In this document: piece by piece, positions 51,368 through 63,218 of the stretch
Layout: each line of letters begins with the position of its first letter
Position numbering within the stretch: the first letter of the stretch is position 1
Assembly (NCBI GenBank): GCA_022560025.1
Contig: JAFISE010000174.1
Location: forward strand, 1-63,315
Length of the DNA stretch: 63,315 nucleotides
DNA from: Stagonosporopsis chrysanthemi
Lineage: Eukaryota; Ascomycota; Dothideomycetes; Pleosporales; Didymellaceae
Direction: 5' to 3'
Made by a program: the position numbers and the translations under genes
The notes under the pieces: generated by a model
The model's input: the letters and a program-made list of their open reading frames with translations, nothing else
Database searches by the model: none
What the model was told of the DNA's origin: nothing

Positions 51368-54309
51368 CTACTTCAACAACCCACACATACATCCACAATC
51401 CGGCACGGGACACATGGCATGCCGCGCAAACCAATCCCGCGCATGATGTCCGTGGAATCCATGCGTACAGTTCATGCAAAACACCATCAACCTCGCCTCC
51501 AGATCCTCGCCCTTGAGCGTCTCCGCGCCCCCCGGCTTCGTCGGATCCGGCGACCCCAGCCACATCATGCACAGCCCGCAGCGCGGCATCTGGGCGCCGC
51601 AGTTGGGGCACGCGAGCGCAGGGCTGGAAGTTGCGTGCTTGCCGGGGGCGGGTTTGTTGTGGAGGAGGGCGGACTTTGGGTTGAAGGGATGCTGGGGGTG
51701 GTAGGGGGCGCCGGTGACAGGGACGAGTCTGGCTTTGCCTTGGGCGTGGGGCTCTTTGCGCAGCGCGAGGTTCTGCTGGCACTGGGCACAGCGGATGGCG
51801 ATGCTGGGCTGCGTGGGCTTGTTGCGAGCGCTGCCTTCGCGCGACACGCTCAGCGCGTTGTGTTCTTTGGTGTAGCGTGTGCGCTCGAGAAACGTGCGCC
51901 AGACTTGCATTTGCTCGAGATAGATGTCTTTCCAGAGGTACCAGCGTGGGTCTTGGATGTAGAGGGGGCAGGCGCGCGAGAGGAGGAGGACGGCGGATTG
52001 GAGTTCGGAGGGATGTGCGGCGATGTGGACTTGGAGGAGGTCGAGGGCGCGGGTGGTGAGGCCGGTCAGTAGGAGCCCGCAGATGGAGCCGGAACGGATG
52101 TGGGAGGTGGTTGTTGTGGAGAGGAAGTGAGAGAGAGATGTATCGGGGAGGTACTTCAGGGCTACGGCGACGCGGTCGGTGAGGGCCAGAGAGGGAGTAT
52201 TGACTACGGCTGTCCAGTCGGCACTGATGAAGTACGTAAGGAGAGATTTGAGGTACGGGTTGGTAGTCATGTCGGCCATCCACGCGCATGCCTCGCGCTG
52301 CTGGGCGGGCACGCCTGACGAAGGAGAGGCACAGGCGATTACAGCGCCAAGTCCTATATGGTCTTGGGTGATTTTGCCCTGTTGCAGTGCCGTACGTAGC
52401 AGCGATAATGCGATGTCCTTGTGGCCCTGGAAGACTGCAAGAACAACAGCTTTCAGGACCTGACCATCCGCGATCAGGTTCTCGCAGCTATCTTGTACGC
52501 CCTTCTTGTCGAGTGGCCATCCACACAGACTCAGGCATAGTTGCCTGTTCTCGGGAAGCTTGGTCTCAACACCCTCAAACGGAGGGAATTCCTTGGTTTC
52601 CACGATTTCCTTTACTGCGTCTCGGAACATGGTCTGGCTTGTGTTCGCATCGGGATCAATGCGACGATCATCATACATTTCGAGGTCATTGTTCCAGATG
52701 GACTCGATCCCAAGATAGTTGAGCTCGAGGCCGTTACCCACCATACCATCCTGCAAGGCATGTACGTCCATGCGCTCTACAAACGTCCACACATCCGCAA
52801 GCCATGGGTCGTTCGCAACAATGGCCCTGTTCTGGGCACACCTTAGAGAGTAGCCTTCTTGGCAACGTCGCTTCGCGCCTTGCATGGACGCAAGATAATC
52901 GGCCAGAGGGACTTTCACGTCCGGATATGCTAACCTGAGGATGTCCTCACGCAGTCGTAGCCCAGGCTGCTGATAATCACTCATTCCAGGTCCATCTAGG
53001 TCTTCGCTCAGATCAGCGGGACCAAGGCCGCCTTTCCTGCTAAAAGCCTCGTCTTGGATCTCGGCCAGATCTTCCGCTACTGTGCCATGACGGCTTCTGG
53101 GTCTGGCAATAGTGGTGCGGTCTTTGTAGATCTCCCCAAGAGCGCTCACGTTGATGCGTGGCGCAGGCGGCGGTACCTTGATGACCTCGACTTCTCGATT
53201 TGCATGCAATGCCAAGGCGCACTGTCCATCCAAAGGACTGCCTTGGGCCACGAAGTCATACGCCATCACACGGTCCTTTTGCTTTTGTGGGAAGTCTCTA
53301 CTATGCCACGGGTGGCGCAGATGATGCGAGACTTTTGTGTAGAATGGTAACGACCAGGCTCGAGCTATGAATGAATCGGAGGCCGACTTCAATGTCTCCA
53401 GCTGATGCGAATGCTGAGCGAGTTCCATTATCTTGAACTCTCCTGTATTGGCGAGAACGCCGAAAGTGCCTTTCTTGGTTCCGGAGTATCGCAAACTCCA
53501 AATACTTGCAGGCTGACTGTTATCGACTATCGGTCTGAACTCGAGGATGGCGCCGTTGGCATCATTGCGCTGTCTGATCATTCGCTGATCCCACACGGTT
53601 ACGGTGGGGTCACCTGTAGTCCCCGCTGAAAGGAAGTAATTCTCGTCAAGTGGATCAATGGCTATGTTGTGGACCTGCTTGGTCTGGATGTTTGCAACTC
53701 CTTGTGAGCCAGAGTCTACAGCGAATCAGCTTGTAAAGACACCGGATGTCATTCGTTGATCCTACCTCGAAGATCGTACATGCGGACATACTGCCTTTGT
53801 ACACCCGCAAGAAGCGTATCCGGCTGGCCCTCGAAGAATTTGATGCTGGACACGGCCTCTGAGCTTGCGAGCTTTTTATATGGCTCCTCCTTGCTCGTGA
53901 ATCTTGCATCATTCATATCATAGATGTTGAGACAGACATCATTTCTCACCCTGTCCAGCCCCGTGGCGAGGAGATTCTTGTGACTGTAAGCAATGGAGTT
54001 GCACTTCCTCTGATGCCTGATAGGAAACGCATGTAGGAACTCGCCCTCAGGCTTGTCCGGGTCTAGCTGAACGATGTGGGCTTCGCCAGATGCTGAGCCA
54101 ATGGCCACAATATCAGGATCCTTCTTCGACCAGTCAAATGCGGTGTAGTTGGGGAGCTTGTCGCGGATCAGTAGCTGGCGGTATTTGACCTTTGGCCCTT
54201 CAAAATCCTCAATCTCGCATAGTCGTAATCGGTTGCCTGCGACATCGATGATCAAGAACCGCGGCTGGTCCGGTGTGGAGTGCGGCGACCATCTGATTGC
54301 GGCTTCCAT
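51368..54309 (-). CDS. SEA4: SEA/GATOR2 complex subunit Sea4 (MIOS homologue)
   Basis: Two exons, 54309-53766 and 53715-51368 (intron 50 bases), 963 residues. Start at ATG 54309 (MEAAIRWSPH). The first about 350 residues form a WD40 propeller (IRWSPHSTPDQPRFLIIDV, TAFDWSKKDPDIVAIGSASG, SSIKFFEGQPDTLLAGVQ, HNIAIDPLDENYFLSAG, VTVWDQRMI). An alpha-solenoid follows. The C-terminus is a zinc domain of the MIOS/zinc-ribbon-16 kind: CAQCQQNL, then CPNCGAQMPRCGLCMMW, CMNCTHGFHGHHARDWF and MCPVPDCGC. Sea4/MIOS is part of SEACAT (GATOR2), which relieves inhibition of TORC1 by SEACIT/GATOR1 at the vacuolar membrane in response to amino acids. Divergent from the efg1 gene. Confidence 0.9.
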
Positions 54310-54620
54310 GTTATCGGTCACACGCTCGAGGTGTCACTGGAATTGTGGAACCAAGTACTAGCTCTTATGGGCCTCATCGGCCCTTGATTATCGGATTCTA
54401 GACTGGTGTCGAGGAAGTCGCATTGGATCCATGCGCGTTCAATGTAGATGCACCATCATTCGAGGGTGTACGTGATCGACGCGCGCCGTGATCCCTGCCG
54501 CACCTTTACACTATCCAAGAAGGGTAAGCGCCCCGCTAAAACTTTCCAGCGACACTCGAGCGTTCAAGCCTGAACTTTTCCAATCTACAACCTTCAAGCC
54601 TCACGAACGCACACACAGAC
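54310..54620. promoter_or_regulatory. divergent upstream region of Sea4 and Efg1 genes
   Basis: 311 bases serving as both promoters and leaders. No TATA box seen, as is common for housekeeping pairs. Confidence 0.45.
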
Positions 54621-55543
54621 ATGTCTCAAAAGCGCAAGCACGAAGAGGCCGGTGGCCTCGAAGCCTCAAATCCGACCACCGCAAAAAAGCCCCGCTCCTT
54701 CCCCAATGCCAGCAGAACAAGACATAAGCGCCCCAATGCCGCAAAGGACCAGGACTCCGAGTACGGCGCAAGCGCGAATGCGCTCAAGAACCGCATACGA
54801 GATCTGAAGCGCTTCCTCGCACATGTTGACAACGTCCCTAAGCACAAGATGTCGGCGAGCGCACGGATAGAGCGCGAGAGGGAGCTGGAGGCCTGCGAGC
54901 ACGAGCTGGAGGAGAAGACGATGAGGGCGAGGGAAACCGAGTACAGGAAGAAGATGATTGGAAAGTACCATCAAGTCAGGTTTTTTGGTAGGTGCATGTG
55001 CAATCTTTTTGAATCCCATATGTATTGACATCCGCAGACCGACAGAAAGCGACCCGCATACTCAAGCGCATCAAGAAGGAGCTCGCTGCCGCCGAGGACG
55101 AAGAGGAGAAGAGTGCCCTGCAGAAGAAGCTGCACAACGCCGAAGTTGACGTCAACTACGCCATATCATACCCCCTTATGAAGCCCTATTCTTCATTATA
55201 CCCCACGTCCAAGAAGACCAAGACCGCAGAGACAGACGAAAGCGACGGGGCGAAGGCCAGGCTGGAGGAAGTCGATGGGCCAAAGGGTGATGTAATGGTG
55301 TGGAAAATGGTCGAGGAGGCTATGGAAGAAGGCACACTGGAGGCGCTGAGGAACAGCAAGAGCAGAGAAGAGATACCCGGCGCACCACCTAAGAAGGGCA
55401 AATCTGCCAAGACCAAGGTTGCGAAAGAGGCACCACCCAAGAAGACGTATGCGCCGGTGGAAATCCCCAAGAACCGACGCGAGGCAAGAGCAGCCGCGAG
55501 GGAGGTGGAGGACGAGGACAGTGATGGAGGCTTCTTCGAGTAG
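54621..55543 (+). CDS. EFG1: rRNA-processing protein Efg1
   Basis: Two exons, 54621-54987 and 55038-55543 (intron 50 bases), 290 residues. The basic N-terminus (MSQKRKHEE.. KKPRSFPNASRTRHKR) contains nuclear and nucleolar localisation signals. The Efg1 domain (about residues 50-180) reads NALKNRIRDLKRFLAHVDNVP, then RIERERELEACEHELEEKTM and YHQVRFFDRQKATRILKRIKKEL, largely coiled coil. The C-terminus is a Lys/Ala/Pro-rich tail ending in acidic residues (VEDEDSDGGFFE). Efg1 acts in the nucleolus in early 18S/90S pre-ribosome processing; this is a different protein from the Candida regulator of the same name. Confidence 0.93.
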
Positions 55544-55774
55544 GATTGGGAATCTCAACATTGCGAGCATGAGTAGCGATGCATTATACCCCCGCGACAA
55601 GCCCCTGTCGCCCACGCCGCCGTTCCAACATCTCAATGCAAGTCTGCGACATGAACAAAAGCGAACAATGGAGAAAGAAAGAAAAAATTACAACGAAGCC
55701 AGTATGATGCGTAGAAAGCAACCGTGGCAACGCGAAAAAGCCCATGGTCTCTGCCGCTCTTCCCCCACGCTCGC
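55544..55774. other. convergent gap between Efg1 and GH47 genes
   Basis: 231 bases of 3' flanks; the A-rich segment near 55670-55690 may serve polyadenylation of the Efg1 gene. Confidence 0.4.
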
Positions 55775-57372
55775 TCACTTTCCAAACACCCTCAACGGAT
55801 GCGCCTCTGTATTCCACACCCACTGATTCACCCCGTCCCTGCTCACCTGCCACGGCGCATCGTCATCGACCTGCACCAGATAACTGTACTTCAGCACCTC
55901 GGCAAACCAAAAACTCTCCATCATGTTCAAGGGCCCGCCGCCATACACGGCGTCGACGTTGCGGATGCTGCTGTACGCGCTGCCCCACCGCGCCGTCTCG
56001 TTGATGGCCACAAACGCATCCCACGCCCAGTCCTGATACTTCTTGTCGCCCGTCGCGCGGTACGCGTAGTAGTAGCTCTCGATGACCTCGGGCCGCAGCT
56101 GGTAGCCCGCGTTGAGGATGTAGAAGCCGTTGGTTGCGAAGAAGCCCTCCTGGCCCGCCGGCACAAGCGCCGGGTCCCAGCCAAACGCCTCCGGACCGAT
56201 GCCCGTGCGCGTCGCGGCGTAGGTCGCGTGGCAGCCGTCGACGAGCGCGAGCCCGAAGTCGAGGTACGCGGGGGATCCCAGCACCTGGCCGCCGAGAATG
56301 AAGTTGCCCCCGTCGAAGCACGCGAGGTGCTCCGACACGAGGCGCAGGCTGGTGCCGTTGAAGACGGCGAGGAACACGAGGTCCGGCCGCGTCAGGGGCC
56401 GCGAGGCCAGATACTGCATCGACGAGTCGGCGGCGGCGATCCACCGGTCGCGCAGCTCCGCGTACCGCAGAGGGTCGTACACCCACATCTTCAGCAGGTA
56501 CTCGTAGAAGCTGTCAGCGCCGCCGATCCAGCCGCCGAAGGCGTCGAGGAAGCGGCCCGTCGCCGGGTCGATGTCCATGCCCAGCAGGCCGGGGAAGGGC
56601 TGTGCAGCCGCGGGCCGCGGGTGCAGCAGGTAGCTCTGGGCCTTGTTGACGAGGGCAGCGTAGCGTGGGTTGCCCGTGAGGTCTGACAGGCGGGTCCACT
56701 CGAGGATCAGGGTGCCGACGGTGGCGAGGCCGTTTGGCTCGACGAGGGCCGAGCGCGCGCCAAAGTCGAGCAGGTTGAACGGGATCCCCGTCGGCGTGTC
56801 GAAGGCGAAGCTGAGGTTGTTGGCCAGTTGGACCGACTGCTCGAGCAGCGCGGCCACGTGCGCAGGCTCGTCTGCAAGATGCCCCAGCGGCCCGGAGAGC
56901 AGGTCGTACCCGGAGAGCATGCCGCCCAGGTACCGGATTGTGGTTTCGAACAGCGACACGGGCTCGTCTGTCACGGCCCAGTCGATCGTGGGCATGTACG
57001 ATATGATCTGGTTTACAATGTCCCGCTCGCCCATGATGAGCGCGGTGCTGAGCGCATCGGCCGCCGAGGCGGCCCATCCATTGCTAGAAGCGTCAGTCGC
57101 ACAGCGAGCTTTGTGGAGCTGTGTATATATTACCGCGAGTTGCCAGGCGAGTTCGTAACGGGTAGAAGCTCATCGCTGGGAAACGCATACTGGTAGTACG
57201 CCTCCCAGCTCAACCTAAACGTGTCGACGACAGCCTGCGACCTATTGACAGGCGGATCGTATTGTCTCTTTTCCCCCGCCCCATCCGGTCGCGCAGGGAC
57301 AGCAGAGACAGCAGGGATAAGAAGAAGAAGAAGCACAGCACTGAGCGGCGCCCAAGCGGCGGGACGAAGCAT
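55775..57372 (-). CDS. secreted GH47 class I alpha-1,2-mannosidase
   Basis: Two exons, 57372-57134 and 57083-55775 (intron 50 bases), 515 residues. ATG 57372 gives a proper signal peptide (MLRPAAWAPLSAVLLLLLIP, cleavage near AVSA-VP); an ATG 35 codons upstream (57477) would add a non-signal extension and is less likely. The GH47 sequence runs throughout: YYQYAFPSDELLPV, NSRNGWAASAADALSTALIMG, SLFETTIRYLGGMLSGYDLL, LEWTRLSDLTGNPRY, GGADSFYEYLLKMWVYDP, the two conserved Cys in HLACFDGGNF and LVDGCHATY, GIGPEAFGWD and the C-terminal NTEAHPL whose Thr binds the catalytic calcium. The catalytic acids lie in the ETTIRYL, DSFYEYL and PEVIES regions. It trims alpha-1,2-mannose from N-glycans outside the cell or in the secretory path. 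The GC content is high, so large antisense ORFs appear on both strands. Confidence 0.93.
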
Positions 57373-58321
57373 GGCGAAATATCTCTCTTCCCCACGCAGC
57401 AGGAAACCGGTCGCAGGGTCTTTTATGATCCCTCCAGGCAAAACTCGGGTGGAATGCTTGGGGGTTTGGTCCTTCATTCATACACATGCTCACCTTGGTT
57501 TAGGGCAGGGTCTCAAGCAATAACGTGAGCCACTATATTGCGCCGTCTAGCCGCGCCCCAGTCGGGAGCACATGTCTTGCGAAATCTGAATCTGGGCATC
57601 AAGTCCTCGGTGTGCATGGCACCGGGCCGGGACTGCTGGACGTTGATGGTTGCAATAGCTGGTGAGGGGGGGTGGAGAGGGGGGACAATGGTGGTTGTGT
57701 TCCCAGACGCATGGTAGAGCATGTGTTAGCGTCGCGTGATTGGGGGCGTGGGATACAGGAAAGAGTGTGAAGCCGAAATAACGATGTTTGTCGTACCGAG
57801 CGCGTGCGTTACAGGAAAAACCCGCGTGTGCGCCCCGGCTACCTAGCACATTGTCTCGTTGATCACTCCACTGCCAAGGCAGGGAGACAGTAGTAAGAAG
57901 CCGGGTCCCGGATGTGAGTAACATGAGAGAAGCCCCCGGCTCCAGGTGCCCCCCCCCCCCCCCCCCGTTACACAGACCATCTCGCATCGAAGCAGTCATG
58001 TGCATCGACCTCCAGGACGGTGCGGCTACCCGCAGAATGCTTGGCTGTGCGTGTGCTGGAGATGGAAGGGGAAATCAGTCGAGGGGTGCGTGCCTGACCA
58101 CATGCAATCACAATGCGGGGAACCACTGTAGCGAGCGGTATAATCGCCAAGGATATACCCCTACCTTAATCTCCGCGGCTTTCCCGCATCTTATCTGGAC
58201 TTCAAGCCAGTCTCTTTACATGTCATCTGCAAGGTCGTAGTGTAAGCCAATGGTTGGTCATGGGGATATGTTTCATTCGTCTACTTTGCGATCAACATGT
58301 CACCTCCGCAGAACAGACGGA
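57373..58321. other. intergenic with an 18-base C homopolymer
   Basis: 949 bases comprising the upstream region of the GH47 gene and the 3' flank of the AP-1 gamma gene. It contains 18 consecutive C at 57949-57966. No gene seen. Confidence 0.5.
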
Positions 58322-61170
58322 CTATGTTGGCTCTGACCAGTCGACCTGTTCCTGTGCTGGACCTGCGCTGCCTGCATAGCTAAGCTTGAGTCTTAGCCTG
58401 AGTCGCGCTGGCGGGGACTGTGGTTGCGTCAGTACGGTTTTTCTTTTTATCGCTTGGACGGCGGAAACTTACCCCATTGACGGATGTGACTCGCATTTGT
58501 TGTGTTGCATCCTGTCCCGCACCTAGTTCACTAGCACTAATGGGCTGCAATTGCAGCTTCTGACTCTTCGGCACCGCGGCCTGCAGGTTGACGGCGGACA
58601 GCTGTCCAGAACCTCCCGTGTTCCGGAACCGAGCGAGCAGCTGCACCGCATTTGCATCACGCTTGAGCTGGAAGGTGATGACCAAGTCGTTCTTGTTGTA
58701 TACGGGATGCGCCGGGGGCCCAGAAGCCACTGGGGGTGTTGAGGTCTGAGGCGGTGGGGATGACATGCCCCCCAAGCCGCCGAGGAGGTCGTTTGAGGCT
58801 GATTGTGGGGGTGGTCGTGACTGCGCGGGTGCGGGGGAGCTTGACGGGCCGCTGTTGAACAGATCCATAATGTTGGCAACATTGGACTGTGGCGTAGGAG
58901 AGGTAGTCTGAGGAGGTGGTGAAGAGGCGGATGGGCCGCCTCCGCCGAGAATGTCGGCCAATAGGTCCTGGTTCTGCTGAGAGCCACTGGCCGCGCCATT
59001 TGTGTCTGGTACGCCAGAGTCTCCCATGAGATCGAGGAGCAGATCTTCCGTTGCGGCCTGTGCAGGTTTCTTCTTGACAATCTTGGACTGTCGCTTCTTG
59101 GTGGCCTCGCCCAGGACACGCTGCTCCTCGCGAATCTCTGGGGCAGGCATCTTCTCCAGGACTCCCCTTCTTATCGAGTCGAATCCGAAGAGGTTGCTGT
59201 ACTCCACCGCACGCTGCTGGCTCTCAACATCCAAGTTCGAGCCGTATCTTTGCAGCAGTCTGCGGAGACGCTCGACCTGCGCGGGGTCGGTGAGTCGTGT
59301 CGTCAACTTCATCGAAGCTGTGATGATGTATTGCTGAACGATGAGCCCAGCATAGCTGCTGTTCAAGATGGTCTCGAAGACGTCGACAATATCGCTCTCC
59401 TTCACTTCCTGGACCAGCTCCTCCTCTTCGCACTGGCCGCCCCTTAACAAAGCGTCACCATACTCTCCAATGACCCATGAGCCGGCCAGGGTCAAGCCCT
59501 CCTGAGTGATGTCCTCGTTTAACGCCGCATATAGCTTTTGTACAGAGTAAGTCTGGAGGTCGGTAGTTGTTGCAATCAATCGCACAAACGAGGAAAGAAT
59601 CTGCTCCTTGACATAGTTGCCAGCCTGGACATGCAAGTTAGCCCTTGCTGACAGTTCCAACGTTTCCATACTTACAAGTTTCAAGACACGAAGCATGGTG
59701 TCGACGTGCCATCTCTTGTTCGGAGCAAATCGATCCGCTGCGATGCCAATCTGTGACGTCATGACCGGCTTGAACTCATTATCGGCGACCTCGAGGAAAG
59801 CGAGCAATTCGCGAATCAGCACGCGCACGTTGCTTTCGTTGATGAGTGTGAAGCTGAGATCGAGCGCGCGTCTTCGGATACTGATGTCGGGGTCGCGCAG
59901 GCAGTCCAGGATGGTGTTGCGGTGTCGCTGGACGGCGTTCGGCTCGACTGCGACGACCTTGTTCAGGGTGTTGAGCGCAACGTATCTGATGTTGTTGTCT
60001 CTGTTTGACAGAAACTTTCCAAGAATGTTCACACCGAGCACTCGCAGACCGGAGTCGGCTTCGATGTCGAGGATGGTGAGCACGGCCTCGTACAGGATGG
60101 AGTTTCCGACGTTCTTGGACGAGTCGGTGTTTGTAGCAACCTGCAGGGTCAGTCTTGGTCGTTGTTTTACAGCTCGAGGGGGCATACCTGGGCGAGGATA
60201 TCGTTGATCTGCTCGCTGACCTGTGCATCGCCGCGCGCAAGGACTCGCAACAGCTGCAGGATCTTGCACTGAACGAAGGGGTCTGTGATGCCAGTCACGT
60301 CGTGCTCAGGCGCATACCCCGACGAAGAGAGACCCTTCAGGATCTTGACCAGAGCGGGCACCTGGGGCCTGAACATGTCCCTAATGCCGTTCTCGTCGTC
60401 GTCGAGTTCGTCGGCCTCGCACAGGCTCGTGACGAGCGTGATGCCGCACAGCAGCACACCGTGGTTGCGGTCTTGCAGCAGCAGCTTGGCCTTGTCCAAA
60501 AAGTGCTCCTGCAGATCAGGGACCTTCCTGCATATCCTCATGGCGCACAAGGCGGCTTTCCGGCGAATGTAGGGGTTTGCGCTCGCAATGATGGTCTCGA
60601 CTTCGGGGAACAAGTCGCGGGCCATCTCGACCGAGGCAATGTTGCCGAGGGTGCAGAGGGCGAGGCCGACGGTGTACTGGTTGGCGTGGTTCAAGTCGCT
60701 GTGCGAGGTTAGCGTGGACAGCGCCGCAGCATGGGCCAGCTGCGTACTTCTTCAGCGAGTTGGTGACGAGCGTCAGGACCTCCTGGTTCTCGTCCAGCAG
60801 CAGCATGGTGCCCAGGTAGCCGAGACGCTTGTCCGCAAAGCGCGGCGACGCCAGCAGCTTCAGGCACTCAATCTGGCCAAAGTGCGTCCTCTCGCCCAGC
60901 GTGAAGAGGTACAGCAGCTTGGCGACGTTGTTTCTCCTGCTTGGGTGTCAACACGGGCGCCGCGGGCTGCCGCCTTGCAACGCACCTCACGTTGGAGTCG
61001 TGGCTCTCCTCCCTGAAGCTGGCGCGAATGGCGGCGCTCTCCTTCTGCACGACGGCGCGCTCGTCGGCAATGGTCTTTGCGGCTCGCACATTTCGAATGA
61101 ATTGCTTGACTGGACACGCTTAGCAGGCATGCACGGCTGGGGCGGCGGAGCTGGGCGTACGAGAGGCCAT
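58322..61170 (-). CDS. APL4: AP-1 clathrin adaptor complex, gamma subunit
   Basis: Six exons: 61170-61161 (10 bases), 61109-60986, 60936-60748, 60698-60188, 60140-58473 and 58417-58322, with introns of 47-55 bases, 865 residues. The tiny first exon encodes MAS and one base, which joins the second exon as MASLKQFIRNVRAAKTIADE, the conserved gamma-adaptin start. The trunk of helical repeats follows (KESAAIRASFREES, AKLLYLFTLGERTHFGQIECLKL, DLNHANQYTVGLALCTLGNIAS, LYEAVLTILDIEADSGLRVLGVN). The hinge (about residues 600-730) is Pro/Ser/Gln-rich with clathrin- or ear-type DLF and DLLGGLGG motifs. The gamma-ear starts near NKNDLVITFQL and, through the last intron, ends RLRLKLSYAG..EQVDWSEPT. It sorts cargo between the trans-Golgi network and endosomes. 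Reading through the last donor gives a false C-terminus. Confidence 0.92.
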
Positions 61171-61776
61171 TGTGCCGGTCGCTGGGACCCCACCCCCAGA
61201 ATGGCGTGGACGGAGAGGAGAGGAGAGGAGGAGCGAGTGGCTGCGGGCGGGCGGGCAGGCGGGCGTCGAGCGGGCGGGGCGTGGGCGTCGGGGGCCGGGT
61301 GCGGTGCGGTGCGGTGCGGTGCGGTGGTCTGCTATTCGAGCGTCGAGGTGTACACAGCACACGGCACACAGCACAACGGCAAGGTAAGCCTTACGGGCGG
61401 CGGGCCCAGCCAGGCCAGGGTTCGCGGAACGGAACAACGCAGCCTGACTCGCGGAGCCGCTGATGTCAACGCCGACCTTGGTGCATGCATCTGCGCCCGG
61501 CCGTGGTAGCACCCCGTACACAGTACATAGTAAGGGCCTGTATCATGCCATGCCATGCCCGGCTCTCGTCCGCGATCCTAATGCCCGGCCCTGGCAGCTG
61601 CGCTCCGCGAATCGCGGCCGCCACGGACGGTGGACGGTGGCCTCTGACCGCACCGAGTGACCCGGGCAAGTCGCAGATCACCGTCTGGGCTGACCGCACC
61701 CATGTGTCCACAAGTGCCCACTCCTGCGCCGCCTGCTCCTCCGTCCCTCTGCCATGTACACCTCCTGCACGTCATA
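61171..61776. promoter_or_regulatory. divergent upstream region of AP-1 gamma and Are genes
   Basis: 606 very GC-rich bases with simple repeats: GGAGA-type purine repeats at about 61212-61231 and five GCGGT units at 61301-61325. The repeats are probably in leaders or promoter DNA. No gene seen. Confidence 0.45.
61301..61325. repeat. GCGGT pentanucleotide microsatellite, five units
   Basis: Five perfect GCGGT units in the shared upstream region of two divergent genes. Likely variable between isolates. Confidence 0.9.
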
Positions 61777-63193
61777 ATGGCCGAGTCTACGTCGGTCGAC
61801 CACAACGGCCACGGCGACTACCACGCCCCTCGCCCACGCAAGCCCACGCGCATCGACCTCCTCAAGCCCCGGCTCAGCGACGAGGCCGTGAGGCAGCACC
61901 TGGAGGCCGGCTCCGGCGTCTCGAGGTGCGACACAGCGAGTCCCCTTTGTGTCCCCCGCATGCTGAACCCATAAAGTGGCAGAACGACGCCCATCCCCGC
62001 CGATGCCCCGCCCTCGGTCCAAGCCGCCTCCTCCGCGCGCCGCCAGATACGCGCCCAGCACAGGCGGCGCATGTTCCCTACCATCGAGTACGTCGATCGC
62101 GTCTCCCACTTCGACCCGGCGAGCGACTACCGCGACTTCCGCGGCTTCTTCGTCCTGTTCTGGATCGGCCTGGCCATCATGGTCATCACCTCCATGTTGC
62201 GCCAGGTCAAGGAGACGGGCTACCCCTTCCAGATCAGGCAGTGGGACTTGTTCAAGGAGAAGGTCTGGGAGCTCGGTCTCATAGACGGCGCCATGGTGGG
62301 AAGCACGGCGCTGGCCCTGCCTCTCCAGAAGCTGTTTCTGCACGTCAAGGGGCCACTGCGCTGGGGCGCACTCGGCATGGCCATCCAGAGCCTGTACCAG
62401 GTCGTCTGGCTCTCGTTCTGGTGCACGTACGTGTGTTGCAGTCTTTCCTGCAAGAACAAGTTGACGCAATGTAGATACCCCTTCATCCGCGACTGGAGCT
62501 GGACTGCGCAGGTCTTCTTCACCCTGCACCTGCTGGCCATCTTCATGAAGATGCACTCTTATGCGTAAGCGCTCGGCCTGACAAACATGACTGCACTCCT
62601 CGCTTACTACGCCAGATTCTACAACGGCCACTTGAGCGAGACTCTGCGCCGCCTCAACGAACTCGACACCCCTGAAAAGGCCAGCAAAGCAGCAGCAGTC
62701 CGCTATCCCAAGCCGAGCACGCACCTTCACGAAATCCCCCAATCCCCCAGCCAGGTCGATCCCGACGCCGCCAACCAAGAGTCCCTGCGCCAGCTCCGCG
62801 AAGACCTCGCCTTTGAACTCTCCTCTCCACTCGGCCGCGTCTCGTACCCCGAGAACCTCAACTTGCCCAACTGGGTCGACTACATCTTCTGCCCCACGCT
62901 ATGCTACGAGCTCGAGTACCCGCGCGTGGCCTACATCCGGCCCCTGGAGGTCTTCTACAAGGCGTTGGCAGTCTTTGGCTGCATTTTCCTCATGGTCATC
63001 ACAACCGAGGAGTTCATCCTGCCCGTGCTGGACGAGTCGGCCGTGGCGCTGCACCACTCCAAGGGCGCGCTGGACTTTGGGCTTATCCTCGCCGAGACAA
63101 TCGGCCGCCTGCTCTTCCCCTTTATGATCACCTTCCTGCTAACCTTTCTCGTCATCTTCGAATACATCCTCGGCGCCTTTGCTGAGATAACCC
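61777..63193 (+). CDS. Are-type sterol O-acyltransferase (MBOAT), 5' part
   Basis: Four exons are visible: 61777-61925, 61977-62426, 62475-62564 and 62616-63193 (introns 48-51 bases), giving the first 422 residues; the next donor (GTAAGC, 63194) is followed by the poly-C end, so the catalytic C-terminal part is missing. The cytosolic N-terminus is followed by RRRMFPTIEYVDRVSHFDPASDYRDFRGFFVLFWIGL, the start of fungal acyl-CoA:sterol acyltransferases. Membrane helices include FRGFFVLFWIGLAIMVITSML and AQVFFTLHLLAIFMKMHSY (the FxxLHxxxxFMKMHSYA block of the family), then YPENLNLPNWVDYIFCPTLCYELEYPR, a family motif, and two more helices. These ER enzymes make sterol esters for lipid droplets. 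The active-site His would lie beyond the window. Confidence 0.88.
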
Positions 63194-63216
63194 GTAAGCC
63201 CCGCCATCTTACCCTT

Positions 63217-63218
<2 letters not shown>

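Noticed and set aside
55724..56686. 320-codon plus-strand ORF
   Set aside because: It is antisense to the well-supported GH47 gene in GC-rich sequence and has low-complexity Arg/Val content; a shadow.
57373..57477. Upstream ATG extending the GH47 protein by 35 residues
   Set aside because: It would bury the signal peptide; the ATG at 57372 gives a standard secretion signal.
61678..62778. 366-codon minus-strand ORF
   Set aside because: It is antisense to the Are exons and runs across their introns without support.
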